Shown here: positions 1 through 5,110 of the stretch, one piece after another
Layout: the number at the start of each line of letters is the position of its first letter
Position numbering within the stretch: position 1 is the first letter of the stretch
Source of the DNA: Nitrospina sp.
GTDB lineage: Bacteria > Nitrospinota > Nitrospinia > Nitrospinales > Nitrospinaceae
Reading direction: 5' to 3'
Assembly: GCA_004357365.1 (NCBI GenBank)
Contig: SMVT01000012.1
Location: 1 to 8,930 of the forward strand
Length of the DNA: 8,930 bases
The notes under the pieces: generated by a model
What the model was told of the DNA's origin: nothing
The model's database searches: none
Seen by the model: the letters and a program-made list of their open reading frames with translations, nothing else
Program-made: the position numbers and the translations under genes

Positions 1-1
1 G

Positions 2-367
2 ATTGCCGCGTTCGCGTCCGATGCCGAACGCCTGGCCGATCAAAAAGTGGACGACCCGACAGCCCACCGTTATATGTTCGACGTTTTCCAGCCGGGGACG
101 GCCGGGGAGTCGCCCGTGATCGGGGAAAAAGAGATCGAGGAACTGGCGGAGAAAAAAACCCGCATGGCGATTGAGGCGATTAAAAAGGCACCGGGACAAG
201 ACCTGGAAGCCGCCCGCATGACGGCCTGGGGTCTGCTGAACGCGGTGACGTACACGGTCGACCACCATCTGGGCAACAATCAGGATTCGCGTTTGCGGCT
301 GGCGTGGTTTGGGGGCAACGCGGACATCAAAAAAAGGGCGTTCCAACTGGCGCTGGAATTATTATAA
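2..367 (+). CDS. C-terminal part of a probable DUF932 (phage/plasmid-related, TIGR03299-like) protein, 5' truncated by window edge
   Basis: The reading frame is open from base 2 to a TAA at 365-367, so the gene starts upstream of the window; the GTG at 47 is an internal codon rather than a convincing start. About 121 residues are visible. The stretch TAWGLLNAVTYTVDHH, then an Arg-rich segment, AWFGG and a Lys/Ala helix (IKKRAFQLALELL), resembles from memory the C-terminal end of DUF932 proteins. There an Asn-Ala-x-Thr-x-x-x-Asp-His motif is followed by a short G-containing helix. DUF932 proteins are common on phages, plasmids and integrated elements, and their biochemical role is not well defined. 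The segment before it is charged and helical (EKEIEELAEKKTRMAIEAIKK). The next short reading frame begins 14 bases downstream, so the two may be co-transcribed. The assignment rests on remembered motif similarity and is moderate. Confidence 0.55.
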   Translation: MAAFASDAERLADQKVDDPTAHRYMFDVFQPGTAGESPVIGEKEIEELAEKKTRMAIEAIKKAPGQDLEAARMTAWGLLNAVTYTVDHHLGNNQDSRLRLAWFGGNADIKKRAFQLALELL

Positions 368-381
368 GGGAAAGGGGGATC

Positions 382-465
382 ATGTTCCAAAGCTGGGAAA
401 TATTCCTTGGTCTGGTCGTTGGCTTGGCGATATTACTGCCCTACATTCTTAAGAAGTATTATTGA
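382..465 (+). CDS. Possible 27-residue single-pass membrane microprotein
   Basis: A short frame starts at ATG 382 and ends at TGA 463-465. It follows the stop of the upstream gene by 14 bases. A strong purine-rich ribosome binding site (GGGAAAGGGGGA, about 368-379) sits 2-8 bases before the ATG. The peptide begins MFQSWEIFLG, continues through an uninterrupted hydrophobic run (LVVGLAILLPYIL) and ends in the basic-aromatic tail KKYY. This is the shape of a small single-helix membrane protein with a cytoplasmic positive C-terminus. I do not recognise the family. The good Shine-Dalgarno and tight spacing support real translation. Against it are the very short length and the absence of any comparative evidence. 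Confidence 0.45.
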   Translation: MFQSWEIFLGLVVGLAILLPYILKKYY

Positions 466-562
466 TGGCTTGCGTGCCAGACGGTATCCATCACCGTTGC
501 CGGGTAAGACGCTGGGCGGGGGAAGAAGGCGGACCACTTAGGGTCCACCCCATCATTTGCCA

Positions 563-1216
563 TTAATTGAACATATAGCGAATAACTAAATTGAATTCAT
601 GAGATTGATATTCCATTGTAAAGGGGGATCCGCTGTCAAACATCATTTGCAGTTCTTCGACGGCAAAATAGCGGTATCCAAAACTCGCCGTGGATCTTGG
701 ATTGATTTCATACCCAATCCCTCCGGAAAATTGATAAGCAACACCCGAATCACTGCCGCCGGCTAAGGGAACCTGAGAAAAGGGAATAAATCCAGGCTCA
801 TTCCAATCTATAGCAACAGTTGCAAATCCAATCCCTCCTCCTATATAGGGTTTCACAGGTCCGTTGGTAGGAAAGTCAAAATACCCATTGACCATATAAC
901 TAAAGGCCGCGGTGTAACTGCCGCCTTTTAGACGGGTACCACCCACACTGTTAATCTCATTGATCCTGAAAGCGATTTCACCGTCCACTCGGAAATTCCC
1001 GAAATCATAACCCAAGGCTCCCCCAAGCCCGAAGAGCGGGTCATAATCAGTAGTGTTGGTTCCGCGATTTATTTCAGAATCGGATAGAACATTAACACCC
1101 ACATGTATCGTCACATAGGTTCCAGTACCTTGATCCCCCGTTTCTTGTTGGGCATGAACATTTGCACCTAAAACCGCCACAGTTACAAAAACCGCTACAG
1201 CAAGAAATCGTTTCAT
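563..1216 (-). CDS. Small outer-membrane beta-barrel protein (OMP_b-brl / surface-antigen-like)
   Basis: From ATG at 1216-1214 the product is 217 residues. I prefer this start to the longer frame beginning at 1249: the codons after 1216 give a classic signal peptide (MKRFLAVAVFVTVAVLGANVHA, about residues 1-22, cleaved after V-H-A), and an AAAGGGGGGGG ribosome binding site lies just before it. The mature part is rich in Gly and alternating aromatic/hydrophobic residues. It has repeated glycine turns such as FGLGGALGYDFG (62-73), YIGGGIGFA (124-132) and FSGGIGYEI (163-171). Its last strand reads EFNLVIRYMFN. That pattern and length suit an 8-stranded barrel of the OmpA-like/OMP_b-brl or surface-antigen superfamily. 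The last residue is Asn rather than the usual Phe, one position after an aromatic. Ligand and function cannot be told. The gene is monocistronic, divergent from the Fe-S gene, and visibly AT-richer than its neighbours, which may reflect transfer. Confidence 0.82.
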   Translation of the reverse strand: MKRFLAVAVFVTVAVLGANVHAQQETGDQGTGTYVTIHVGVNVLSDSEINRGTNTTDYDPLFGLGGALGYDFGNFRVDGEIAFRINEINSVGGTRLKGGSYTAAFSYMVNGYFDFPTNGPVKPYIGGGIGFATVAIDWNEPGFIPFSQVPLAGGSDSGVAYQFSGGIGYEINPRSTASFGYRYFAVEELQMMFDSGSPFTMEYQSHEFNLVIRYMFN

Positions 1217-1233
1217 ACCCCCCCCTTTGTATT

Positions 1234-1252
1234 TGAGTGGTGACCCCACTCA
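1234..1252 (-). promoter_or_regulatory. Perfect 7-bp hairpin in the 5' leader of the beta-barrel gene
   Basis: TGAGTGG (1234-1240) and CCACTCA (1246-1252) are perfect complements around a 5-base loop. The hairpin ends about 17 bases upstream of the beta-barrel ATG, directly ahead of its ribosome binding site on the minus-strand transcript. Its position suggests an mRNA-stability or translation-control element. It could also be a protein-binding palindrome in DNA. No T-run follows it in the minus direction, so it is not a terminator. Confidence 0.35.
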
Positions 1253-1294
1253 GTTGGTAATGACGAGCTAAATACACCATTTCCAAAATTAATT

Positions 1295-1322
1295 ATTTTA
1301 GATATTATTTAAAAGATAACAA
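1295..1322 (-). promoter_or_regulatory. Candidate sigma70-type promoter for the beta-barrel gene
   Basis: Reading the minus strand, TTGTTA (1322-1317, 4 of 6 to consensus) is followed after 16 bases by TAAAAT (1300-1295, 5 of 6). This would start transcription near 1288 and give a leader of roughly 70 bases containing the 1234-1252 hairpin. The region is so AT-rich that chance matches are likely, so the call is weak. Confidence 0.3.
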
Positions 1323-1360
1323 TTATTAATTAATATAGGTCTTATTTAAAATCTAACAAT
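1305..1360. repeat. Two 19-bp near-identical direct repeats in the divergent intergenic region
   Basis: TTATTTAAAAGATAACAAT (1305-1323) and TTATTTAAAATCTAACAAT (1342-1360) agree at 17 of 19 positions, and the two differences are adjacent. Their starts are 37 bp apart, about three and a half helical turns. A partial third match (TTATTTTAGAT) begins at 1293. The first copy overlaps the candidate -35 of the beta-barrel gene, so the pair could be operator sites for a regulator of one or both divergent genes. Low sequence complexity tempers this. Confidence 0.4.
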
Positions 1361-1586
1361 ACCCCATACAGGTCTGTTTTGTATTCTGGGCTATTTTGCC
1401 TATAAACGAACATGCCGTAAAAATCTTTTTAAGACCTAAATATTCCCTTGATCTGATTTGGATAGGGAAAATGGGGCATGAAAGACTCAGGGGTATGGGA
1501 CCGATGCGGTTCCCTGCCTTGCAAGTGATACCTATTGCAATTACCATGATCGGGCGCGATAAAGGAATGATGCAGGGAGCCAATCT

Positions 1587-2267
1587 ATGAATTCATCGGT
1601 AGAGCCAACGGCAGCGAAGAAGGTAAACCTCACGGTGGCGGGCCAGGCGATCCAGGCGCGGGAGGGAGAGACCATCATCCACGCGCTGTGGCAGGCGGGG
1701 CTGGGCCATACCATCCAGACAGGCTGTGTCGGCGGCGTGTGCGGCGCGTGCACGGTCACCCTCCGCTTCAAAGACGGCCGCCGCGGCGGTACCGATCTGG
1801 CATGCCTGCGCCCCGTCGAGGAGGGCATGGAGGTCTTCCCGTTTCCGGTGGATGCCCTCGCTTCGCCCCCGCCGGTATCCGATCCCGATGAAGATAAACT
1901 GCGCGCCGCGTTTCCAACGGTCGACCGGTGCACCAAATGCGACAGCTGCACCGTCGCCTGCCCGATGGGCATCCCGGTGATGGACTCCGTCCTGCGCATG
2001 CAAAAGGGGCAAATCGAGGCGGTGGCGGAAGATTTCACCACCTGCATCGATTGCGGGCTGTGCCGCGCGGTGTGCGAGGACAAGGTCCTGCCGCACACCA
2101 TGGGCCTCTGGGTGCGGCGCTCGCTCGGCCTGTCGCTGGATCACCCGGCCCTCGACCAGACGAAGGAGAGGGCGATGAGCGATCAGGTGGAACAGGAGTG
2201 GGAGCATCTGCTCAACTGCGATGACGAAGAACGGTTGCAGCGCGCCAAAGCTTTAAGGAAAGGATGA
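1587..2267 (+). CDS. Succinate dehydrogenase/fumarate reductase-like iron-sulfur protein: one 2Fe-2S and two 4Fe-4S sites
   Basis: This 226-residue protein starts at ATG 1587, with AGGGAG (1574-1579) seven bases upstream. Residues about 12-90 form a plant-type ferredoxin domain whose 2Fe-2S ligands are C47, C52, C55 (C-x4-C-x2-C, in GCVGGVCGACTV) and C73. Residues about 110-170 hold two bacterial-ferredoxin motifs: C115-x2-C118-x2-C121-x3-C125-Pro and C153-x2-C156-x2-C159-x3-C163. The order matches SdhB/FrdB. However, canonical SdhB has a C-x5-C-x3-C motif for a 3Fe-4S centre, whereas here the second motif is complete and predicts a second 4Fe-4S cluster, nearer to TfrB/GlpC-type proteins. 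The Pro usual after the last Cys is absent (CEDKV). A charged helical tail of about 50 residues follows. It probably passes electrons to or from the flavoprotein at 2414. The 147-bp gap to that gene is filled by repeats, so co-transcription is inferred. No CCG (heterodisulfide-reductase) domain is present. Confidence 0.85.
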   Translation: MNSSVEPTAAKKVNLTVAGQAIQAREGETIIHALWQAGLGHTIQTGCVGGVCGACTVTLRFKDGRRGGTDLACLRPVEEGMEVFPFPVDALASPPPVSDPDEDKLRAAFPTVDRCTKCDSCTVACPMGIPVMDSVLRMQKGQIEAVAEDFTTCIDCGLCRAVCEDKVLPHTMGLWVRRSLGLSLDHPALDQTKERAMSDQVEQEWEHLLNCDDEERLQRAKALRKG

Positions 2268-2301
2268 TTAACCACAGATGAGCACGGATAAACACGGATA
2301 A
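2267..2301. repeat. Dispersed 35-bp repeat, copy 1 (10-bp internal periodicity)
   Basis: The element begins on the last base of the Fe-S gene stop codon. Its body is a set of decamers, CACAGATGAG-CACGGATAAA-CACGGATAAC, so the same word recurs every 10 bp, one helical turn. A second copy at 8733-8767 matches at 33 of 35 positions. Short dispersed repeats of this look occur in many bacterial genomes by recollection. Its function is unknown. Confidence 0.8.
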
Positions 2302-2311
2302 CAACTAAATG

Positions 2312-2388
2312 CTCCTCCCCTTTTCAAGGGGAGGACTGAGGAGGGGTTATATCAACCACCCTCAGCCCCTCCTTTAAAAGGAGAGGGA
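2312..2388. repeat. C-rich/G-rich imperfect palindrome (REP- or MITE-like hairpin element)
   Basis: TCCTCCCCTT (2313-2322) and AAGGGGAGGA (2326-2335) form a perfect 10-bp stem around a 3-base loop. A second hairpin, CTCCTT/AAGGAG, lies near 2367-2382. Between them CTGAGG (2336-2341) and CCTCAG (near 2360-2365) are complementary, with GGTT and AACC inside. The whole element can therefore also fold as one long imperfect cruciform. It sits between the Fe-S and flavoprotein genes, where transcription would have to pass through it. It has no T-run after the plus-strand hairpins, so it is unlikely to be a simple terminator. A related module lies at 8881-8910. Confidence 0.7.
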
Positions 2389-2413
2389 TACTTTTGTTAG
2401 AGAGAAAAGGCAC

Positions 2414-4090
2414 ATGATGGACTGGGCGAAGGCATCGCTGGAAAAAGTGGAGCGTTCCCGTGCGGAGCGCGTGGACCAGGCTCCTCCGGCCATCAGCGAG
2501 GACGAGGCGCAGGCGTTGATCGAGGAATATCATCCGGATTACGTCGGCAACGAGCGCAAGATTCACGTCGGACCCAACGCCGACGCGGATGCCTTTCCCA
2601 TGGAGCTGGCGGACTTGTTGGAATCGGACAGTCCGGTTCCCCAGGATTTCCAACCCAATGCCGATATTGAAACCGATGTGCTCATACTCGGCGGCGGCGG
2701 GGCGGGGGTGACGGCGGCTCTGGGCCTCGCGGATTCCGGTCTGACCGTGCATCTTGCCACCAAGCTGAGGCTCGGCGACGCCAACACGGTGATGGCCGAA
2801 GGCGGCATCCAGGCGGCGCTGGGTCCTTCGGATTCCACCCGCCGCCATTTCGCCGACAGCTACGTCGGCGGTCACGGTAAAAACGATACGGGTCTGCTCC
2901 GCATTTTGTGCGAAGAGGGACCGGCGGGCATCCGCTGGCTGACGCGGCTGGGAGCCTTGTTCGATCAGAATGAAGACGGCAGTTTCCGATTCCGCCAAGG
3001 CGGCGGCACCTCGACGCCGCGCGTTCTGGCCTGCCGCGATTACACGGGCCTTGAGATCATGCGCGTGCTCAAAAACGCGGTTATGTCGAGCGCAACCCAT
3101 GTCCTCGAACACCACGCGGCGGTGGAGTTGACCGACGACGGACAGAACCGCGTCACCGGCGCAGTATTATGGAATACGCAGACGGGAAAACTGGTCACCG
3201 TCTCCGCGCGCGCGGTGATCCTGGCGACGGGCGGCAGCGGTCAGCTCAGATTGCAGGGCTATGCCACCAGCAATCATATGGGGGCGACCGGTGACGGGTT
3301 GATCCTGGCGTACCGGCAGGGCTGTTCGCTGGTATTTCCGGGAAGCCATCAGTACCATCCTTCCGGCTCCAGTTATCCGGAAGCGTTGGTCGGCCAACTG
3401 GTGACCGAATCGATTCGCAGTGCCGGCGCACAATTCTTGAACGTGAACGGCGAGCGGTTCATCGACGAGATGATGGTCCGCGACGTGGTGGCGGCGGCGA
3501 TCATCCGCGAGGTGAGGGAGGGGCGGGGCATCGAGACCCCGGCCGGGCGCCGCGGCGTGTGGCTCGACACGCCTCTGATCGAACAAACGAAGGGCAAGGG
3601 CACCCTCGCCGGCCAGTTTCCCGGATTGATCCATCGCTTCAAACGCTACGGCATCGATCCCGTCACGCAACCCCTGCTCATTTATCCCACACTGCATTAC
3701 CAGAACGGCGGCATCCGCATCGATGCCGACTGCCGGACCGAACGCGAAGGATTGTGGGCGGCGGGCGAGGTGACCGGCGGCTTACACGGCACCAATCGCT
3801 TGATGGGTAATTCCCTTCTTGATATCATTGTATTCGGCCGCCGGGTGGCGGATGGAGTGCAACAGAATTTGCCGGAACGCGGGGCGGTGACCCTGTCCCG
3901 TCTGAACCGGTACCGGCAGGAGTTGAAGCGGCTGGCCCACCGGCCCGAGACTACGGCACCGCAGTTGTATCCGCGTGTTTCCGGAATGACCTTTGAATTG
4001 AAGGGAATCCCCAAACACGAAGCCGAAGCCGATGCCTCCCCCGGCCCTGTCAAAAGTTTCGAACCGCCGGACCCCTTTGCTTCACGCTGA
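2414..4090 (+). CDS. FAD-dependent fumarate reductase/succinate dehydrogenase-like flavoprotein
   Basis: The 558-residue product has an N-terminal extension of about 85 residues (with EEYHPDYVGNERKIHVGPNAD), then the Rossmann FAD site DVLILGGGGAG (88-98). Active-site landmarks of the SdhA/FrdA family follow: QYHPSG (313-318), TESIRSAGAQFLNVNGERF (331-349), RDVVAAAIIRE (356-366), LHYQNGGI (427-434) and HGTNRLMGNSLLDIIVFGRR (458-477). H314, R356 and H428 sit where substrate-binding residues are expected. The segment GDANTVMAEGGIQAA has Asn124 where SdhA usually has the His that binds FAD covalently, so FAD is predicted non-covalent. Only about 80 residues follow the last FAD motif, so the helical C-terminal domain of SdhA is mostly missing. 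AAAAGG (2405-2410) is 3 bases from ATG 2414 but 6 from ATG 2417, which may be the true start. I recall a separate clade of such proteins with the same N-terminal extension. Fumarate/succinate is the likeliest substrate; another enoate is possible. Confidence 0.88.
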   Translation: MMDWAKASLEKVERSRAERVDQAPPAISEDEAQALIEEYHPDYVGNERKIHVGPNADADAFPMELADLLESDSPVPQDFQPNADIETDVLILGGGGAGVTAALGLADSGLTVHLATKLRLGDANTVMAEGGIQAALGPSDSTRRHFADSYVGGHGKNDTGLLRILCEEGPAGIRWLTRLGALFDQNEDGSFRFRQGGGTSTPRVLACRDYTGLEIMRVLKNAVMSSATHVLEHHAAVELTDDGQNRVTGAVLWNTQTGKLVTVSARAVILATGGSGQLRLQGYATSNHMGATGDGLILAYRQGCSLVFPGSHQYHPSGSSYPEALVGQLVTESIRSAGAQFLNVNGERFIDEMMVRDVVAAAIIREVREGRGIETPAGRRGVWLDTPLIEQTKGKGTLAGQFPGLIHRFKRYGIDPVTQPLLIYPTLHYQNGGIRIDADCRTEREGLWAAGEVTGGLHGTNRLMGNSLLDIIVFGRRVADGVQQNLPERGAVTLSRLNRYRQELKRLAHRPETTAPQLYPRVSGMTFELKGIPKHEAEADASPGPVKSFEPPDPFASR

Positions 4091-4134
4091 ATTGTTTCAG
4101 GGTTTCCCAACAACCTGACACCGGAGAATTCCGC

Positions 4135-4500
4135 ATGGAAAACGATCCCAACCCTGCCGCGCGCAAGGCCCTGAAAACCGTCATCCTGAGGCGAGGAAAT
4201 CAGGTGCTGATTTCCGTTTCCACCCGCAAGCTGGTGCCGGGCATCGAGCAGGGTAAGCTGTTTCCCACCGATGAAATTTCGAGCGACGGCATCGACTGGA
4301 TGCCGTTGGGCGAGCACAAGCAGTTGCACGCCTGGTTTAAGAAATTGTCCATCCCGCCCACCACCGACGAGAACTCGGCCGACGAACCCCTGGACAAGGA
4401 ATTTTTCACGGACGGCTCCGGCGAAGAGCATCTCCCGCCTCCCCAGATTCAGAGAACCCTGGATGAAATGTCCAAACTGATCGACGAAATCAACGAGTGA
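4135..4500 (+). CDS. Small acidic protein of unknown function, possible GYF_2/DUF4339-like domain
   Basis: This 121-residue protein starts at ATG 4135 with a GGAGA ribosome binding site about 8 bases upstream. It has no signal peptide or membrane segment. Residues about 28-68 (through VPGIEQGKLFPTDEISSDG and then W55, PLGE, L64 and WF) follow the pattern of small GYF_2-like domains seen from memory in multidomain bacterial proteins: a helix, Gly-[KR]-Leu, an acidic Asp-Glu-Ile-Ser turn, Asp-Gly, Trp and Leu-Gly-Glu. The C-terminal half is acidic and probably disordered (75-105), followed by a short helix (RTLDEMSKLIDEINE). The gene lies 44 bases after the flavoprotein and 6 bases before the NERD gene, so it probably shares their transcript. 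The domain match is weak; a function in protein-protein contact would be inference. Confidence 0.7.
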   Translation: MENDPNPAARKALKTVILRRGNQVLISVSTRKLVPGIEQGKLFPTDEISSDGIDWMPLGEHKQLHAWFKKLSIPPTTDENSADEPLDKEFFTDGSGEEHLPPPQIQRTLDEMSKLIDEINE

Positions 4501-4506
4501 TCGGCT

Positions 4507-5034
4507 ATGGACCCGTGGATGATGGCTGGAGCGGCAGTTGCGGTTGGGGCGGTGCTGTATTGGATATCCCGGTATCGGCGGCTGGGCCCGGAGGTTTCGG
4601 TCGGCGCTCTCCTGGAGCAACTGGACGGAAAATATGCCGTGCTGAGCGGAGCCATCGTGCAGGGGGAACAGGGGATGATCCGGATCGATCATGCGGTGGT
4701 GTCGCCCTTTGGCGTGTTCGTGATCAAGCAATGCCGGGAAGCGGGCCGGGTGGAAGTGCGGCTTAATAAGGAGGAATGGGGGATTGCGGGCGGGGGAGGC
4801 CGGAAGAAGATGTACAATCCCGTGTGGGACGTCCGCAAGGTGATCCAGAAACTGGAGCGCCTGGTCGGGGAGTTTCCCTATATGCCGCTGGTGGTGTTTA
4901 CCCGGGCCCGGCTGACGGGGGAGCGGGATATCGGTGTTTTAGAAGCCAGGGACCTGATCGGCCGCATCCGGAGTTTCAGCGAACCGCGCCTGACCGAGGA
5001 CCAGCAGAGGAAAATCGTGGGAATATTAGGCTGA
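4507..5034 (+). CDS. Membrane-anchored NERD-domain protein with a degraded PD-(D/E)xK motif
   Basis: The 175-residue product begins with a short hydrophobic helix (MMAGAAVAVGAVLYWI, about 5-20) followed by basic SRYRR, suggesting an N-terminal membrane anchor with a cytoplasmic body. Residues about 28-130 match the NERD (nuclease-related) domain: a GALLEQL helix, KYAVLSGAIVQGEQGMIRIDHAVVSPFGVFVI, a Trp (W91), MYNP (102-105) and a helical end. The Asp of the Ile-Asp-His step (D61) is kept. The usual Val-Ile-Glu-x-Lys active-site strand reads V72-I73-K74-Q75-C76, so both the Glu and the Lys of the nuclease motif are replaced. Catalysis as a PD-(D/E)xK nuclease is therefore unlikely, and a binding role is inferred. 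The start is 6 bases after the previous stop and has only a weak ribosome binding site, which suggests translational coupling. NERD identity is fairly sure; the biological role is not known. Confidence 0.78.
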   Translation: MDPWMMAGAAVAVGAVLYWISRYRRLGPEVSVGALLEQLDGKYAVLSGAIVQGEQGMIRIDHAVVSPFGVFVIKQCREAGRVEVRLNKEEWGIAGGGGRKKMYNPVWDVRKVIQKLERLVGEFPYMPLVVFTRARLTGERDIGVLEARDLIGRIRSFSEPRLTEDQQRKIVGILG

Positions 5035-5110
5035 GCCGGCGGTCTATGTAAGTAACAATAGCGCATCACCCACCATTCAGAAAGCAAGACAGGAAAGGCA
5101 AGACATTACG

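Larger units (their letters stand above)
1217..1586. other. Divergent intergenic region without a credible gene
   Basis: These 370 bases separate the minus-strand beta-barrel gene from the plus-strand Fe-S gene. The left half is strongly AT-rich and carries the hairpin, candidate promoter and direct repeats listed separately. A 9-bp inverted repeat, TAGGTCTTA (1336-1344) and TAAGACCTA (1430-1438), brackets about 85 bases. Two TTGCAA words (1519-1524 and 1535-1540) lie 16 bp apart. The second is followed after 17 bases by GATAAA (1558-1563), a weak candidate promoter (4 of 6 in each box) for the Fe-S gene. A short imperfect hairpin lies around 1497-1514. The open frames here (1396-1590 plus, 1353-1583 minus) have no ribosome binding site of note and no protein-like composition. 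Confidence 0.5.

Noticed and set aside
531..546. GGACC/GGTCC hairpin 3' of the beta-barrel gene as a terminator
   Set aside because: The stem is only about 5-7 bp with a wobble pair, and a C-rich run rather than T-run follows on the minus strand.
1396..1590. 64-residue plus-strand open frame ahead of the Fe-S gene, and the overlapping 76-residue minus-strand frame at 1353-1583
   Set aside because: Neither has a good ribosome binding site or recognisable protein features, and the region carries repeat and promoter-like signals. The plus frame also runs into the Fe-S start.
2267..2388. CRISPR array interpretation of the repeated words
   Set aside because: The repeated words are contiguous decamers with no unique spacers, and no cas gene is in the window.
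2324..3115. 263-residue minus-strand open frame opposite the flavoprotein
   Set aside because: It overlaps the clear FAD-binding motif region of the plus-strand gene and begins with no credible start signal.
3697..4731. 344-residue minus-strand open frame opposite the flavoprotein end and the two small genes
   Set aside because: It spans three well-supported plus-strand genes and lacks domain motifs. Long antisense frames are expected in GC-rich coding DNA.
5084..5105. Two GCAAGACA words before the secreted-protein gene
   Set aside because: The words are only 8 bp, 14 bp apart, and partly overlap the ribosome binding region; chance duplication is likely enough.
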